Assembly (NCBI RefSeq): GCF_902779965.1
Contig: NZ_CACZDK010000005.1
Span: 1-64,000, forward strand
Direction of reading: 5' to 3'
DNA: 64,000 bases
Source: Fibrobacter succinogenes
Lineage (GTDB): Bacteria; Fibrobacterota; Fibrobacteria; Fibrobacterales; Fibrobacteraceae
Shown: one piece after another, positions 9,050-18,531 of the stretch
Layout: each line of letters begins with the position of its first letter
Position numbering within the stretch: the stretch's first letter is position 1
Made by a program: the position numbers and the translations under genes
The notes under the pieces: model-generated
The model's input: only the letters and a program-made list of their open reading frames with translations
Database searches by the model: none
What the model was told of the DNA's origin: nothing

Positions 9050-11145
9050 GCCCGTTGAAATATTTAATTCTCGCATGCTCTATCGTTTTTTTCGCCTGCT
9101 CCGAAAAAATAGCAGGGACTTGGGAAGACGAGAGCACGTTCGCTCAACAAAGTTCTTCGAGCGTTGTAGAAAGTTCTGCCGAAAGTTCGTCTAGCGATAT
9201 TGTCACAGAACCATCCGAAATAGAAGTTTATTGGATTGATTCCATAGAAACGAAAGTTTACTATGGATGTGGGAGCAAAGGCGGCGTCGTAACATACAGC
9301 AAGAATCCTCTCGCTCTCGACAGTGAGAGCGAAACCCATTCATCTTCCAATGGTGTAATTTCTCCCGTCATTCGATACATCGTGCCTGAAGATACAAGCG
9401 AACCTCATATCATCACACTCGACAGCATTATCGAAGGCCGCGTCGCAAAACTTGTCGCAAGCGGAATTTCCGAAAGTGATGCGAACAGCACCGCCCAATG
9501 GGAACTCTTTAGAGCCATTGGCATCGACACCATCCTCCTGGAAAGCACCCAAATAAAGCCAATAGATATAAACAGTGCCATCAACTATATTTTTGGGGGA
9601 ACAACAAAATCCGATTTCTTCAAGGAAGTCAAGGAAGCATTCACCGAGACGGGAACCCTCGAGCAAAAGCACTATTGCAATTTTGACATGTCCCATATAA
9701 GGACATATTCATCGCTCTACGAAGTAAAATCAATATATAATCCCAACAGTCTATTCGCTAGCCACATTCTTTACAATCAAGATGATTACAAGCCAAAAGG
9801 ATGCAGCGGAGGTCCGTTACTTGTAGTACCCATTGACATAACAAGCAACATCGAACGCAAATGCTTAAATCTTCCATACTGCAACAGTTCCATCAAAGAC
9901 TCCGTTATCAAAACAAGTTTCAACGGCATTGGAGAAAGAGCGTTTATTTGCAGAGAATCCGTCTGGGATGCGGCAACGGATAAGGAAGCCGAAACCTACG
10001 GCATCCCTTGCGACAAAGAAGGCAAGTACATCGTACATTCCAAACAGCCCGAATATTCATATATGTGCAGCCTAGACTCCGGTTGGCATGCTGTTTACAC
10101 CATCGATGCAGAAACTTATGACATCCCATGCGATAAGTACGGCAAATTGTTCAAAAGTCCGAATAGACCAAACATCACTTACGTCTGCAAAGATGTAAAT
10201 ACAATAGCTTTATCCGGCAAACTTGGCTTATATTCCTGCCGTACGATCTCGATACAAGACCCTTACAGCCCACATGCCAGCTGTCGCAAGGTTGGATGGG
10301 AAATTGCAAAACTAATTGATTTTGAAACAGCCGATGTTGAATGCGATTCCGAAGGCAAAACACATCAAAGTCCATCAGACTCCACTCTCTATTACGTCTG
10401 TCACAAAAATAAATGGACAGAATTTTACAACGCCCCATGCGACACAGACAACAAACGCATCAAAACCAAAGACCGTTTAGGATTCTTTATATGCTACAAC
10501 AAAACTTGGCGATACTCATATCGTTGGAATTCAGATTATCCGGCAGAATACTATCTCAATCCTGACATAGATTACGGACATTTCACAGATCCGCGCGACA
10601 ATCGAGAATACAGCACCATCGAATACAAAGGCAAAACTTGGATGGCAGAAAACATGAAATACGAAGGTGCATCCGAGAACGAACGTAAGGAAATGACTTT
10701 TTGCAACGGCAACTGTGAAAACGTGGGACGTTATTACAACCACGAAATTGCAGGGGAAATTTGTCCCGACGGATGGCGGCTACCCGACTCCTCGGACATC
10801 ATAGCACTTGGCGACTCTTCAACAATCCATAAACTTTATACGCAATTTAGCGGCATCGGTAATGAAGAACCAGACTCAACTCTCAATCCTTACGGCATGA
10901 GCTTTTTACCTATTGGAAAAATAGAAGTTAAAATAACATCAAATTCAGGAACAACGAGCTACAAATCATCGTTATCAGACAAACCATGTGTGCCCCTATG
11001 GCTGAACAAAACAGATGGTAACGGAAATCGGCTCTACGCAACAATCGGATTTAACGACATTGATTTTCAATGGTACACGCCACAGCAATCACCCCCCAAC
11101 GAAAAAAACAACCTATTCATCCCAATCCGTTGCATAAAAAAGTAA
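9046..11145 (+). CDS. Surface lipoprotein with Cys repeats and TIGR02145 domain
   Basis: A 699-residue predicted lipoprotein. The signal peptide runs to C18 (IVFFAC), followed by a Ser-rich linker typical of Fibrobacter lipoproteins. Residues ~299-500 hold four to five imperfect ~40-residue repeats with the pattern CDxxGK...YxC...W, which probably form disulfides outside the cell. The last ~180 residues (YSTIEYKGKTWMAENM, then GEICPDGWRLPDSSD) are the F. succinogenes major paralogous domain TIGR02145, related to FGE/SUMF1-type folds. It overlaps the TIGR02147 gene by four bases. A role at the cell surface, such as substrate binding, is inferred from architecture only. A terminator-like hairpin follows at 11248. 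Confidence 0.85.
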   Translation: MSPLKYLILACSIVFFACSEKIAGTWEDESTFAQQSSSSVVESSAESSSSDIVTEPSEIEVYWIDSIETKVYYGCGSKGGVVTYSKNPLALDSESETHSSSNGVISPVIRYIVPEDTSEPHIITLDSIIEGRVAKLVASGISESDANSTAQWELFRAIGIDTILLESTQIKPIDINSAINYIFGGTTKSDFFKEVKEAFTETGTLEQKHYCNFDMSHIRTYSSLYEVKSIYNPNSLFASHILYNQDDYKPKGCSGGPLLVVPIDITSNIERKCLNLPYCNSSIKDSVIKTSFNGIGERAFICRESVWDAATDKEAETYGIPCDKEGKYIVHSKQPEYSYMCSLDSGWHAVYTIDAETYDIPCDKYGKLFKSPNRPNITYVCKDVNTIALSGKLGLYSCRTISIQDPYSPHASCRKVGWEIAKLIDFETADVECDSEGKTHQSPSDSTLYYVCHKNKWTEFYNAPCDTDNKRIKTKDRLGFFICYNKTWRYSYRWNSDYPAEYYLNPDIDYGHFTDPRDNREYSTIEYKGKTWMAENMKYEGASENERKEMTFCNGNCENVGRYYNHEIAGEICPDGWRLPDSSDIIALGDSSTIHKLYTQFSGIGNEEPDSTLNPYGMSFLPIGKIEVKITSNSGTTSYKSSLSDKPCVPLWLNKTDGNGNRLYATIGFNDIDFQWYTPQQSPPNEKNNLFIPIRCIKK

Positions 11146-11165
11146 ATCGGTTATTGGTTAGCATC

Positions 11166-11247
11166 GTCATTCTGAGCGACCTCAGGGAGTGAAGAATCCA
11201 GTAACATTCTTCATTACACAGTCATCCCGGCCTCTGCACTCTCTGTC
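11166..11247. repeat. Dispersed repeat copies (GTCATTCTGAG..GAATCCAGT; GTCATCCCGG)
   Basis: A GTCATTCTGAGCG...AATCCAGTAA element (11166-11203) is followed by two GTCATCCCG starts at 11221 and 11246. They belong to the same family as 2738-2828 and 62182-62218. No gene here. Confidence 0.6.
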
Positions 11248-11275
11248 ATCCCGCACTTGTTGCGGGATTTTCTTT
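11248..11275 (+). terminator. Terminator-like hairpin
   Basis: ATCCCGCA (11248-11255) and TGCGGGAT (11261-11268) form a perfect 8-bp stem followed by TTTCTTTTT. It ends the TIGR02147/lipoprotein operon and insulates DUF4153 copy 4. Confidence 0.65.
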
Positions 11276-11298
11276 TTGCAATACTCTCGAACATATCT

Positions 11299-11305
11299 TA
11301 TATTT
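11299..11305 (+). promoter_or_regulatory. TATATTT box before DUF4153 copy 4
   Basis: TATATTT ends eight bases before the ATG at 11314 and no Shine-Dalgarno is present. It matches a box seen before several other genes here and suggests a near-leaderless mRNA. Confidence 0.35.
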
Positions 11306-11313
11306 AAAAACAA

Positions 11314-13062
11314 ATGTTGAAATTACTCAAAGAATACCCGACCTTGATTCTGGCCGCGTTTAAGCGGTTCCCGCTAGCCATAGCGTTTGCGTTCTTGACA
11401 TCAGTTGCGTTCATATTCTGCGTTGATGGGTTACCTAAGCTATTCCCCACAAGAACGACCTTTAGCCGAATCCTTGATTTTTGGTTACTTATTTACCCTG
11501 TCGCAGCCACGCTCATCGCCCTCACGACATCGCTCATTCAGGAATCCCGAAAAAGCACACGCAAGATGCCGCAAATTCTTACGAGCGTAAGTTGGCTTGT
11601 CATTTCATTTACACTCAGTCTTTGTTTTATCACTGCAAACAACTGGGGCGGCAAAGAATCTATAGGTCATATAATCATTTGTATTTACGTTCTCGTTTGT
11701 ATAGCCTTGATTTATGGACCGTTTTGGAATCAAAAGAACGATAACGCTCTTTGGGTATTTGGCAACAAAATAAGCGACTCAATCGCCATATCTTTTTTTA
11801 TTGTAATTTTATTTAGCATCGCATCATTTGCACTCCTAAAAGCAATCAACGCCATATCAAACAATACAGACTCCAGTTCAGCCCCGTTTGGGCTAGTAAT
11901 CGTTTTCACAATATTCCCCATCCTGTGCATGGCAGGCTTACCGTCCATTGACAAATGCATCGGGGAAACGCCCACATTAAAAGATTATATAACCACCATA
12001 AAATTGAAGATAAAATCAAAGCAGTTCAGTATTTCTTTCGACAGCTTCAAACACATATTTTTACCGCTTTACGCCATTTACATTGTTACCGTCCATATTT
12101 ACGACATCACAGCCCTGCTGCAATGGGATCTCCCAACAGAAGCAATCTTTTATCTTGCAATCGGCGCCTTAGCTTGCGTAGTCATAATCAATAACGAATA
12201 TTACCCTGCACTTATACAACCCGAACATTCTTCTGAAAAGACAATCGTTACTGTTCTCTCCTATACTTGCATTTTCCCCATTGCCACGGCAACCATTGCG
12301 GTCATCCAAAGAATTTCTGAATACGGCATTACGACAAACCGATATTGCGCATTGGTATCTTGTATTTTCTTATGCATATTCGTTATACTCAACTGTATCC
12401 CCAAAATCATTCTATCTAAATATGTCATCATCATTTTCTGTGCGATACTCATGGCATCCTCGATCGGGCCATTCAGCGTAACAAACATTACCCACAACGC
12501 CTGGCTCAAGAACACAGAGAAAACGCTCGTAAGCGAAGGCTACACTGCATACCCGCTCAGCGAAAAAGACACGAAAAAGTTTTTCTCGGATCTTTGGAAT
12601 AAAGACGGGCACACGGCAAGCATCATCGCCTACCAAGTGAATAAACTCCATTCAAGATCGATCGAAAAACTTTACCAGTACTTCCCCGAAAGTAGCGACC
12701 TCGCGGACATTTCCAAAAAGTACCCTACAATTAGCAAGACTATTAAAAACGACGAAGTCCACACGATGCCCGAAAATTTCAGCAAATTCGCATTCGTGGT
12801 TTACACTTTCAAACACGAAGAGCTCGTGACGCGAAACGACACGCTGTTTTTCAGTTACCCGCTCAAGGACATCGACTCGACAAGCAGCAAGGTTTTCAGT
12901 TTCTACATACCAAAGCAAAGTTGGCTTGATAAGGACATAAAGGTCCTCGAAACCGAAGGAGCCAGATTCGAAGTAGAATACATCAGATTTCGCCAATGGG
13001 AAAACAAAAAGCACCAACGCGAAAGAGACCTGCGCCTCGTCGGGATGCTGTTCATGGAGTAA
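11314..13062 (+). CDS. DUF4153-like membrane protein, copy 4 (solitary)
   Basis: A 582-residue paralogue of the genes at 2900-8026. It keeps the same N-terminal motif (LKEYPTLILAAFKRFPLAIA), the multi-pass membrane region, and a soluble C-terminal domain ending GMLFME. It is the most diverged of the four. It stands apart from the array, separated by the TIGR02147/lipoprotein cassette and a terminator. Its final codons ATG GAG TAA still contain the GGAG used for coupling in copies 1 and 2, although no gene follows on this strand, which hints that it once belonged to a longer array. The start has no ribosome-binding site and is preceded by a TATATTT box. Confidence 0.75.
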   Translation: MLKLLKEYPTLILAAFKRFPLAIAFAFLTSVAFIFCVDGLPKLFPTRTTFSRILDFWLLIYPVAATLIALTTSLIQESRKSTRKMPQILTSVSWLVISFTLSLCFITANNWGGKESIGHIIICIYVLVCIALIYGPFWNQKNDNALWVFGNKISDSIAISFFIVILFSIASFALLKAINAISNNTDSSSAPFGLVIVFTIFPILCMAGLPSIDKCIGETPTLKDYITTIKLKIKSKQFSISFDSFKHIFLPLYAIYIVTVHIYDITALLQWDLPTEAIFYLAIGALACVVIINNEYYPALIQPEHSSEKTIVTVLSYTCIFPIATATIAVIQRISEYGITTNRYCALVSCIFLCIFVILNCIPKIILSKYVIIIFCAILMASSIGPFSVTNITHNAWLKNTEKTLVSEGYTAYPLSEKDTKKFFSDLWNKDGHTASIIAYQVNKLHSRSIEKLYQYFPESSDLADISKKYPTISKTIKNDEVHTMPENFSKFAFVVYTFKHEELVTRNDTLFFSYPLKDIDSTSSKVFSFYIPKQSWLDKDIKVLETEGARFEVEYIRFRQWENKKHQRERDLRLVGMLFME

Positions 13063-13281
13063 ATCTGGACGCTAGTTGTTGGTCGTTAGTTAGTGACGTC
13101 ATGGCGGACCTGATCAGCCATCTCTTGCGTCTAAAATTGATGCATTCAGCATCCTTGGTATTGGCTCAAATATAGAGAAAGACAAGTCCTTCTACATCTC
13201 TCGCCTCGCTCAAGTTTCCGACTCAAGGCAGAAACGACGATATTTGGAGAATTATTGCATACAAATTCATTTAAGTTACCT

Positions 13282-14505
13282 TCAATCCAACACACGAACC
13301 ATGCGCATGCCTTGAAAAGCTGGCTTTTTAAATGTAGCGTTAGTAATTATTTCATCGCGAGGAAGGCACTTGTATTTAATCAAGTCACGGCATGCTTTAC
13401 CAGGATTATGAAAACCCGATATGCTGCAAGGATTAACCCCATAATAACCATTATAACCATCCGGTACAAAATACGATTCATTAGCATTTCCATAAGTATC
13501 ATATAAGCCATACCGATTAGGAGCATACTGTTTTACTGGGTAAAGACCAGATTTTTTTTCGGCACAATGGATATCCGCATATTTTTTTAGCGAATCCTCA
13601 ATAAATTCGTTTCCCCAGGAAAAGACTTTTGATCGTCCTGCATTTTGAAGAATATACCATTCGTCGTAGTAAGGAAGCCTATAGCCATTGGCCGAATCGT
13701 TATAGGTACACTCTGTCAGTTTAGGGCAGTTTTTAACACTTTCAAGCCCGTCCTTTTTTGATCGAAAACTCAAATAATAATGATAATATATAGAAGGATA
13801 ATCCAACACCTCTAAGGAATCCGATGATGGATAATACTCTTCGTTAAGGAATAATACAGAATGTTGTTTAGGAAATTTTTCCCCTTCACGCAGCCAAAGC
13901 GCATCTCGGACACGTAACTCAGTTTTATCTACAATCAAGTCGTAATCCATATGAACCGCATATGATGTATCTCTTATTTTCCCATATTCAAAGCGTCCAA
14001 CACCTCCATAAACGATGAAATCTTTTCCTTTGAGATTCACAATGGCCTGATTTACTAAAATCCAACTAGAATCAGCATCAGTTAAATCGTTCAGATTTCG
14101 AGCATAAAGAACAAGAATACTTCTTGTATAAGGTGAGCCATCTACATAAAGACAATTCTTGGAATCCATTCGTGCAGAGCCGTTTACAATCCAGATTCCA
14201 TCACCCGTATTAAATTCTTTTTCAGGACAAAATATCACTCCTTGATTCCAATCTACTTCGTACCATCTCTTATGGCCACTAGATTTCGTTGGTTTTACGG
14301 ATTTATAGGAACGCAGCCCTGCAACAGGTTTCGCCTTTGAGGCTATGTAATACTTTTTAAAGCCCTTTTCTTGAAACGCATTCTGCGCCTCACGCATATC
14401 GTGCAGAACTGACACGCAATTGCCATTTGCATCAAAAACGCAAAAGTCATTGCCAAAGGAAAAAGAAAGATAAACAAGCAATAGTAAAAGAAATTTTTTC
14501 ATCAT
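13282..14505 (-). CDS. Secreted FGE-sulfatase (SUMF1)-like protein
   Basis: About 407 residues from the chosen start MMKKFLLLLLVYLSFSFG, a clear signal peptide; an in-frame ATG 39 bases upstream (14544) would add a charged extension before it and is less likely. The C-terminal third carries a degenerate formylglycine-generating-enzyme-type domain: GYRLPYYDEWYIL (for RLPTEAEWEYA), FSWGNEF, YPVKQYAPNRYGLYDTYGNANE (for PNxxGLYDMxGNVWEW) and a final FQGMRMVR. The catalytic Cys pair of true FGEs cannot be identified, so it is probably a binding or structural relative, as is common for Fibrobacter surface proteins. The ~270 N-terminal residues are unrecognised. It is convergent with DUF4153 copy 4; a TATATTT box lies ~55 bases upstream. 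Confidence 0.7.
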   Translation of the reverse strand: MMKKFLLLLLVYLSFSFGNDFCVFDANGNCVSVLHDMREAQNAFQEKGFKKYYIASKAKPVAGLRSYKSVKPTKSSGHKRWYEVDWNQGVIFCPEKEFNTGDGIWIVNGSARMDSKNCLYVDGSPYTRSILVLYARNLNDLTDADSSWILVNQAIVNLKGKDFIVYGGVGRFEYGKIRDTSYAVHMDYDLIVDKTELRVRDALWLREGEKFPKQHSVLFLNEEYYPSSDSLEVLDYPSIYYHYYLSFRSKKDGLESVKNCPKLTECTYNDSANGYRLPYYDEWYILQNAGRSKVFSWGNEFIEDSLKKYADIHCAEKKSGLYPVKQYAPNRYGLYDTYGNANESYFVPDGYNGYYGVNPCSISGFHNPGKACRDLIKYKCLPRDEIITNATFKKPAFQGMRMVRVLD

Positions 14506-14560
14506 GCAAAAAAAAGCGTTCCGCCCCAGAAACACGTTTAACATTTAGCTCATACGATTT

Positions 14561-14567
14561 AAATATA
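14561..14567 (-). promoter_or_regulatory. TATATTT box upstream of the FGE-like gene
   Basis: The reverse strand reads TTTTTGTATATTTAAATCG about 55 bases before the chosen start codon. Same box as at 28278-28284 and 50158-50165. Confidence 0.35.
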
Positions 14568-14627
14568 CAAAAACCAAAATTAACTTATATAGACTTCATA
14601 TATACGGCCTAAATCGCCCTTTTGGAG

Positions 14628-14657
14628 TTGACATTTATCTATGCATATAACTATATT
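14628..14657 (+). promoter_or_regulatory. Promoter of ahcY
   Basis: A perfect -35 box TTGACA (14628-14633), an 18-base spacer and TATATT (14652-14657) stand 61 bases before the ahcY start codon. No SAH- or SAM-riboswitch motif was recognisable in the ~60-base leader. Confidence 0.6.
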
Positions 14658-14718
14658 TACGCATAAATAAGATTGATAAAATCGCGCGGACACAAAAACC
14701 ACGCCAAAAGGAAACATT

Positions 14719-16179
14719 ATGGAATACAAAATTAAGGATATCAACCTTGCTGTGGAAGGCCGCAAGGAACTCGACCTCGCCGAAACCGAAATGCCGGGCC
14801 TCATGGCTCTCCGCAAGGAATATGCCGGCAAGAAGCCGCTGGCTGGCGCCCGCATCATGGGTAGCCTCCACATGACCGTGCAGACCGCTATTTTGATTGA
14901 AACCCTCGTGGACCTGGGTGCCGATGTGCGTTGGGTGAGCTGCAACATCTTCAGCACGCAGGATAACGCCGCTGCCGCCGTGGTAGTGGGCAAGAAGGGC
15001 ACCATCGACAATCCGCAGGGCGTGCCTGTTTTCGCTTGGAAGGGTGAAACCCTCGAAGAATATTGGGAAAATACCGCCAAGGCTCTCGTTTGGCCCGACG
15101 GCAAGACTCCGGACCTCATCGTGGATGACGGCGGCGACGCTACCATGCTCGTGACCTGCGGTGCCGAATTCGAAGATGCCGGCAAGGTGCCTGAATTCAA
15201 CCCGGAAACCGACTCCGAAGAATGGGGCGTATTCCTCGCCACCTGCCGTAAGATTTTCGAAAAGGATCCGAAGCAGTGGACCCGCGCCCGCGAAACTCTC
15301 CGCGGCGTTTCCGAAGAAACCACTACCGGCGTGCATCGCCTTTACCAGATGGCCCAGGCCAAGCGCCTCAAGTTCCCGGCTATCAACGTGAACGATTCCG
15401 TGACCAAGTCCAAGTTCGACAACCTCTACGGTTGCCGCCACTCCCTCATCGACGGCATCAACCGTGCCACCGACGTGATGATGGCTGGTAAGATTGCTGT
15501 GGTTTGCGGCTACGGCGACGTGGGTAAGGGCTGCGCTCAGTCCCTCCGCGGTCAGGGTGCTCGCGTGATTATCACCGAAATCGACCCGATTTGCGCTCTG
15601 CAGGCTGTGATGGAAGGCTACGAAGTCAAGACCCTCGACGAAGTGGTTAGCTACGCCGACATCTTCGTGACCACCACGGGGAACACCGGCATCATTAGCG
15701 CCGCCCAGATGGAAAAAATGAAGCACCGCGCCATCGTCGGTAACATCGGTCACTTCGACAACGAAATCGACATGGCCGGCCTCAAGAAGATTCCAGGCAT
15801 CAAGCGTAACGAAATCAAGCCGCAGTACGACGAATGGATTTTCCCCGACGGTCACAGCATCCTTATCCTTGCTGAAGGCCGCCTGCTGAACCTCGGCTGC
15901 GCCACCGGCCACCCGAGCTTCGTGATGAGCGCAAGCTTCACGAACCAGACCATCGCCCAGATCGACCTCTGGCTCAACGCTCAGGGCAAGCAGACCGTCG
16001 CTGGCATCAAGTACGAAAGCGGCGTCGTGTACACGCTCCCGAAGATCCTCGACGAGAAGGTCGCTCGCCTCCACCTCGAAAAGCTCGGCGTCCACCTGAC
16101 GACCCTCACCAAGGCCCAAGCCGACTACATCGGCGTACCTGTGGAAGGCCCGTACAAGGCGGATCACTACAGATACTAG
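14719..16179 (+). CDS. ahcY: S-adenosylhomocysteine hydrolase
   Basis: Adenosylhomocysteinase splits S-adenosylhomocysteine into homocysteine and adenosine, removing the inhibitor of methyltransferases. The 486 residues match the long bacterial form. The NAD-binding loop [20 protein letters not shown] is at ~262-281, the active-site region [20 protein letters not shown] precedes it, and the C-terminal [24 protein letters not shown] is the family signature that reaches the partner subunit's NAD. An AAAGGA ribosome-binding site stands seven bases upstream of the ATG. Codon use is strongly biased, as expected for a highly expressed enzyme. It appears monocistronic: own promoter, and a strong hairpin terminator at 16233. 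Confidence 0.97.
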   Translation: MEYKIKDINLAVEGRKELDLAETEMPGLMALRKEYAGKKPLAGARIMGSLHMTVQTAILIETLVDLGADVRWVSCNIFSTQDNAAAAVVVGKKGTIDNPQGVPVFAWKGETLEEYWENTAKALVWPDGKTPDLIVDDGGDATMLVTCGAEFEDAGKVPEFNPETDSEEWGVFLATCRKIFEKDPKQWTRARETLRGVSEETTTGVHRLYQMAQAKRLKFPAINVNDSVTKSKFDNLYGCRHSLIDGINRATDVMMAGKIAVVCGYGDVGKGCAQSLRGQGARVIITEIDPICALQAVMEGYEVKTLDEVVSYADIFVTTTGNTGIISAAQMEKMKHRAIVGNIGHFDNEIDMAGLKKIPGIKRNEIKPQYDEWIFPDGHSILILAEGRLLNLGCATGHPSFVMSASFTNQTIAQIDLWLNAQGKQTVAGIKYESGVVYTLPKILDEKVARLHLEKLGVHLTTLTKAQADYIGVPVEGPYKADHYRY

Positions 16180-16232
16180 TAAACAGTGGTTAGTGGCTAG
16201 TGGTTAGAAATAACTACTAGAGACAAAAGAAG

Positions 16233-16291
16233 ATAAAGTTCACGAAGGTCGGTGAGCCTGCCGAACCGCCGAAGTGAACTTTATTTTTTGG
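16233..16291 (+). terminator. Long terminator hairpin after ahcY
   Basis: A perfect 11-bp stem, ATAAAGTTCAC (16233-16243) with GTGAACTTTAT (16274-16284), encloses a second small hairpin and is followed by TTTTTT. Confidence 0.8.
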
Positions 16292-16648
16292 AGTCATCCT
16301 AAACACGCGTCATTGCGAAGGGCGAATCGCCCCGAGGCAAAAGTGTGCAAGGCGATTCCAGTAAAATATGCTTGCATATTTTTATTGGTGAGCCGTAGCC
16401 ACGGACGCCAAAGGCGTCAATCCACCCCTGATTTGTCATCCCCGCGTAAGCGAGGATCTCCCTATAAAATTCCCCCGTGCAAATTAATGTGCGGGGATTT
16501 TTAATTTGCATCACCTTATGTTTGAAATATTGGAAATATTTTTTATTTTAGGGCGAAGAATCGACAAATGTCATTTTTTCGCCCCGGATTTATTCCGGGG
16601 CGGCATCGCCTTTAAAAAATCCCTCACACTCGCTGGGGGATATTTCAC
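16292..16648. repeat. Repeat-rich intergenic region
   Basis: No gene seen. It contains GTCATCC and GTCATTGCGAAGGGCGAATCG-type dispersed repeat words, a GTCATCCCCGCGTAAGCGAGGAT hairpin unit (~16436-16457), a weak CCCCG..CGGGG hairpin with T-run (16472-16500), and a perfect hairpin CGCCCCGGA/TCCGGGGCG (16580-16602). The low-complexity words GTGGTTAGTGGCTAGTGGTTAG precede it at 16186-16208. Confidence 0.6.
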
Positions 16649-17881
16649 TTATAGAACCCAAAAACCGAACGTGAGCGGAATCGTCACCTTCGCGCTTCCG
16701 GACTCCACCGTGCCAAACGTCATCTGACCAACAGCATCCCTGATCGCATTATCGAATTCCTCGTAGCCGGTCGAGGAATAAGCGACGGTTGGACGGGCAA
16801 CTTCACCGCTCGGGGCAATCTCAAATCTCAAGACAACGCGGCCTTTGAATCTGGGTTTCTTCTTCAAGAACTTGTTGTAAATGTGTTTCAATCCTGGCGA
16901 CCGCTGGCGCATGGTTTCCGCAACATCTTCGGCGGAACGTGAACCGCGCACCTTAACATCTTTTGTCCACAGAAACTCGACCCAGCCGAAAGCCTTAGCT
17001 TTATAGTCCTTCATCCTGCCAGCCGACTCCGTAAAAAACTTATCGCTAAATTTTTTCGAAATTTTCTTCCTGACAGTCTCCTCCATTATACTCGGACGAG
17101 TCTCAACAAGCCTTAAATCACCGCTAGGATTAATCTTTGGACGCTCTAAACCGGACAACCGGTAAATTTCTTGATAGGCCCATTCCATTGCACTAACGCG
17201 AAAAGCATCATCGTCTTTATTGACATTGACCATGACCTCGACATACCTGAAACCAATCTCTTTCAACGCAATTATCAAAGGGTGCAATTCATGGAACTTG
17301 TTATGCCTAAAAAAACTACCATCAATAACTAAATAAATCCTGTCAGCGTCCCACCTGTCAGCATACCACTTGCGATAACGAATCAAGGTGCTGACAATAA
17401 CATCAAACGCAGAAAGCGGAGCGATAGCGGCATCTCCCCGCCATATCCTTCGCATAGAATTCGGGGAAAGCGTAGCAAGCGAATCCCCTTCGGCGGGCAA
17501 TTTCAAATCCCTCGGCGGATTCATGCCCAGGTCGCCCTCGCCCGGAAGGCTGAGATAATCGCCCTTGCCATCAATATAGACGCTATCCGGTGCCGCGATC
17601 AGTGCCGAATACAGATAACGGGGGAACGGATAATAGACCGCCCAGAGGAGACGCCCTGGATCCTCTTCGAAATCCTTCTCGATTACAGCATAGCGATGCG
17701 GGTACGGGTAATCGAGAACCTTATAATACACAGACGGGTTAGGAAACCAACCAAAAGCGCCGACAACAAGATAATCGTCTTTCACGTTAACGTTAAGCAT
17801 CAAGTCCTGTTCCCAGCAGTGACCGTAGCCAAAATAAAGCGACACCGCAAGGGCAATGGTAAAAAGAATCCGGTCCGTCAT
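16649..17881 (-). CDS. Secreted protein with C-terminal TonB/AgmX-like domain
   Basis: A 410-residue protein with an N-terminal signal peptide or anchor (FTIALAVSLYFGYGHC). The last ~75 residues (KPRFKGRVVLRFEIAPSGEV, then YSSTGYEEFDNAIRDAVGQM) match the TonB C-terminal/AgmX-PglI type domain, usually a periplasmic protein-protein contact module. The middle contains two long unrecognised stretches, one (SAFDVIVSTLIRYRKW, then IYLVIDGSF) resembling the ExbD-like or MotB-like pattern seen in these fusions, which I cannot confirm. Possible role in envelope energy transduction. The gene downstream in transcription is across repeats; the DUF3791 gene lies 60 bases upstream on the same strand. Confidence 0.6.
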   Translation of the reverse strand: MTDRILFTIALAVSLYFGYGHCWEQDLMLNVNVKDDYLVVGAFGWFPNPSVYYKVLDYPYPHRYAVIEKDFEEDPGRLLWAVYYPFPRYLYSALIAAPDSVYIDGKGDYLSLPGEGDLGMNPPRDLKLPAEGDSLATLSPNSMRRIWRGDAAIAPLSAFDVIVSTLIRYRKWYADRWDADRIYLVIDGSFFRHNKFHELHPLIIALKEIGFRYVEVMVNVNKDDDAFRVSAMEWAYQEIYRLSGLERPKINPSGDLRLVETRPSIMEETVRKKISKKFSDKFFTESAGRMKDYKAKAFGWVEFLWTKDVKVRGSRSAEDVAETMRQRSPGLKHIYNKFLKKKPRFKGRVVLRFEIAPSGEVARPTVAYSSTGYEEFDNAIRDAVGQMTFGTVESGSAKVTIPLTFGFWVL

Positions 17882-17941
17882 TTTACTTCTCCAAAAACTC
17901 CAGCATTATCATCGAGGAAAAATAGGCAACCGAAATCTCCC

Positions 17942-18373
17942 TCATCTCACCTCTTTCAGCAGTTCCGAATTTCTCTGAATATCCTTTTCAATAAGCCCGC
18001 AAATATAAAGAGCACTTTGTCCGTAAAGTCCTAGCGAATCGTCATCAAGGCATTTGCCTGTCGGTGACGTATATACAATTCGTATGGCATCATTTTCTGA
18101 AATGGAATAAATTTCCATCAGCATTGATACCACTTGTGGAATCAAGATAGACTTAACAAGATGATGTGAATCTTCGCTTTTTTTCCCGCTAAACCACTTG
18201 TCAAAAAAATCCATCAGGTATTCTTTGCCCATGCCGTGCAAGTCTTCATAGTCGTCTTGCAACATTTTAAGCAAACCAGAGTGCGCAAAAAGCTCGTAGA
18301 CTTCGCTCGAAGCCTTGCCGGTATATTCGGCGTAGTTTTCAATACAGTATGTCTTAAACGAAAGAACAGACAT
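17942..18373 (-). CDS. DUF3791-like protein
   Basis: A 143-residue soluble protein. Two halves are visible: MSVLSFKTYCIENYAEYTGK with LQDDYEDLHGMGKEYLMDFF, and a second half with VVSMLMEIYSISENDAIRIV and DSLGLYGQSALYICGLIEKD. This pattern resembles DUF3791-family proteins, which in gut bacteria often sit next to DUF3990 partners in loci thought to be toxin-antitoxin-like; no such partner is visible next to it here. Function unknown. It may share a transcript with the TonB-like gene 60 bases downstream. Recognition is by memory of the family pattern and moderately certain. Confidence 0.5.
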   Translation of the reverse strand: MSVLSFKTYCIENYAEYTGKASSEVYELFAHSGLLKMLQDDYEDLHGMGKEYLMDFFDKWFSGKKSEDSHHLVKSILIPQVVSMLMEIYSISENDAIRIVYTSPTGKCLDDDSLGLYGQSALYICGLIEKDIQRNSELLKEVR

Positions 18374-18531
18374 TTTGTGCCTTGGGTTTATTCGGAATAT
18401 AACTTTTTTTCAAGACACCCTCTTTCTTTCCCATCCCCCATTTCCGCAATTTTATACAATTTTTTACAATTCAAGCATGCCTCCATCTTTTTGTATTTTA
18501 TATTATAACGAAATAAAAGAAGGAGTCTTTT

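Noticed and set aside
2900-13062. DUF4153 array as a mobile element or integron
   Set aside because: No integrase, transposase, attachment sites or terminal repeats; tandem duplication explains it.
14658-14718. SAH or SAM riboswitch before ahcY
   Set aside because: The leader is only ~60 bases and AT-rich, and no conserved riboswitch core was recognisable.
14635-16167. 510-codon open frame on the minus strand opposite ahcY
   Set aside because: Shadow of the strongly codon-biased ahcY gene; no ribosome-binding site, low-complexity translation, no recognisable motif.
16580-16602. Hairpin CGCCCCGGA/TCCGGGGCG as terminator of the TonB-like gene
   Set aside because: On the minus strand it is followed by A residues, not T; it belongs to the dispersed hairpin repeats.
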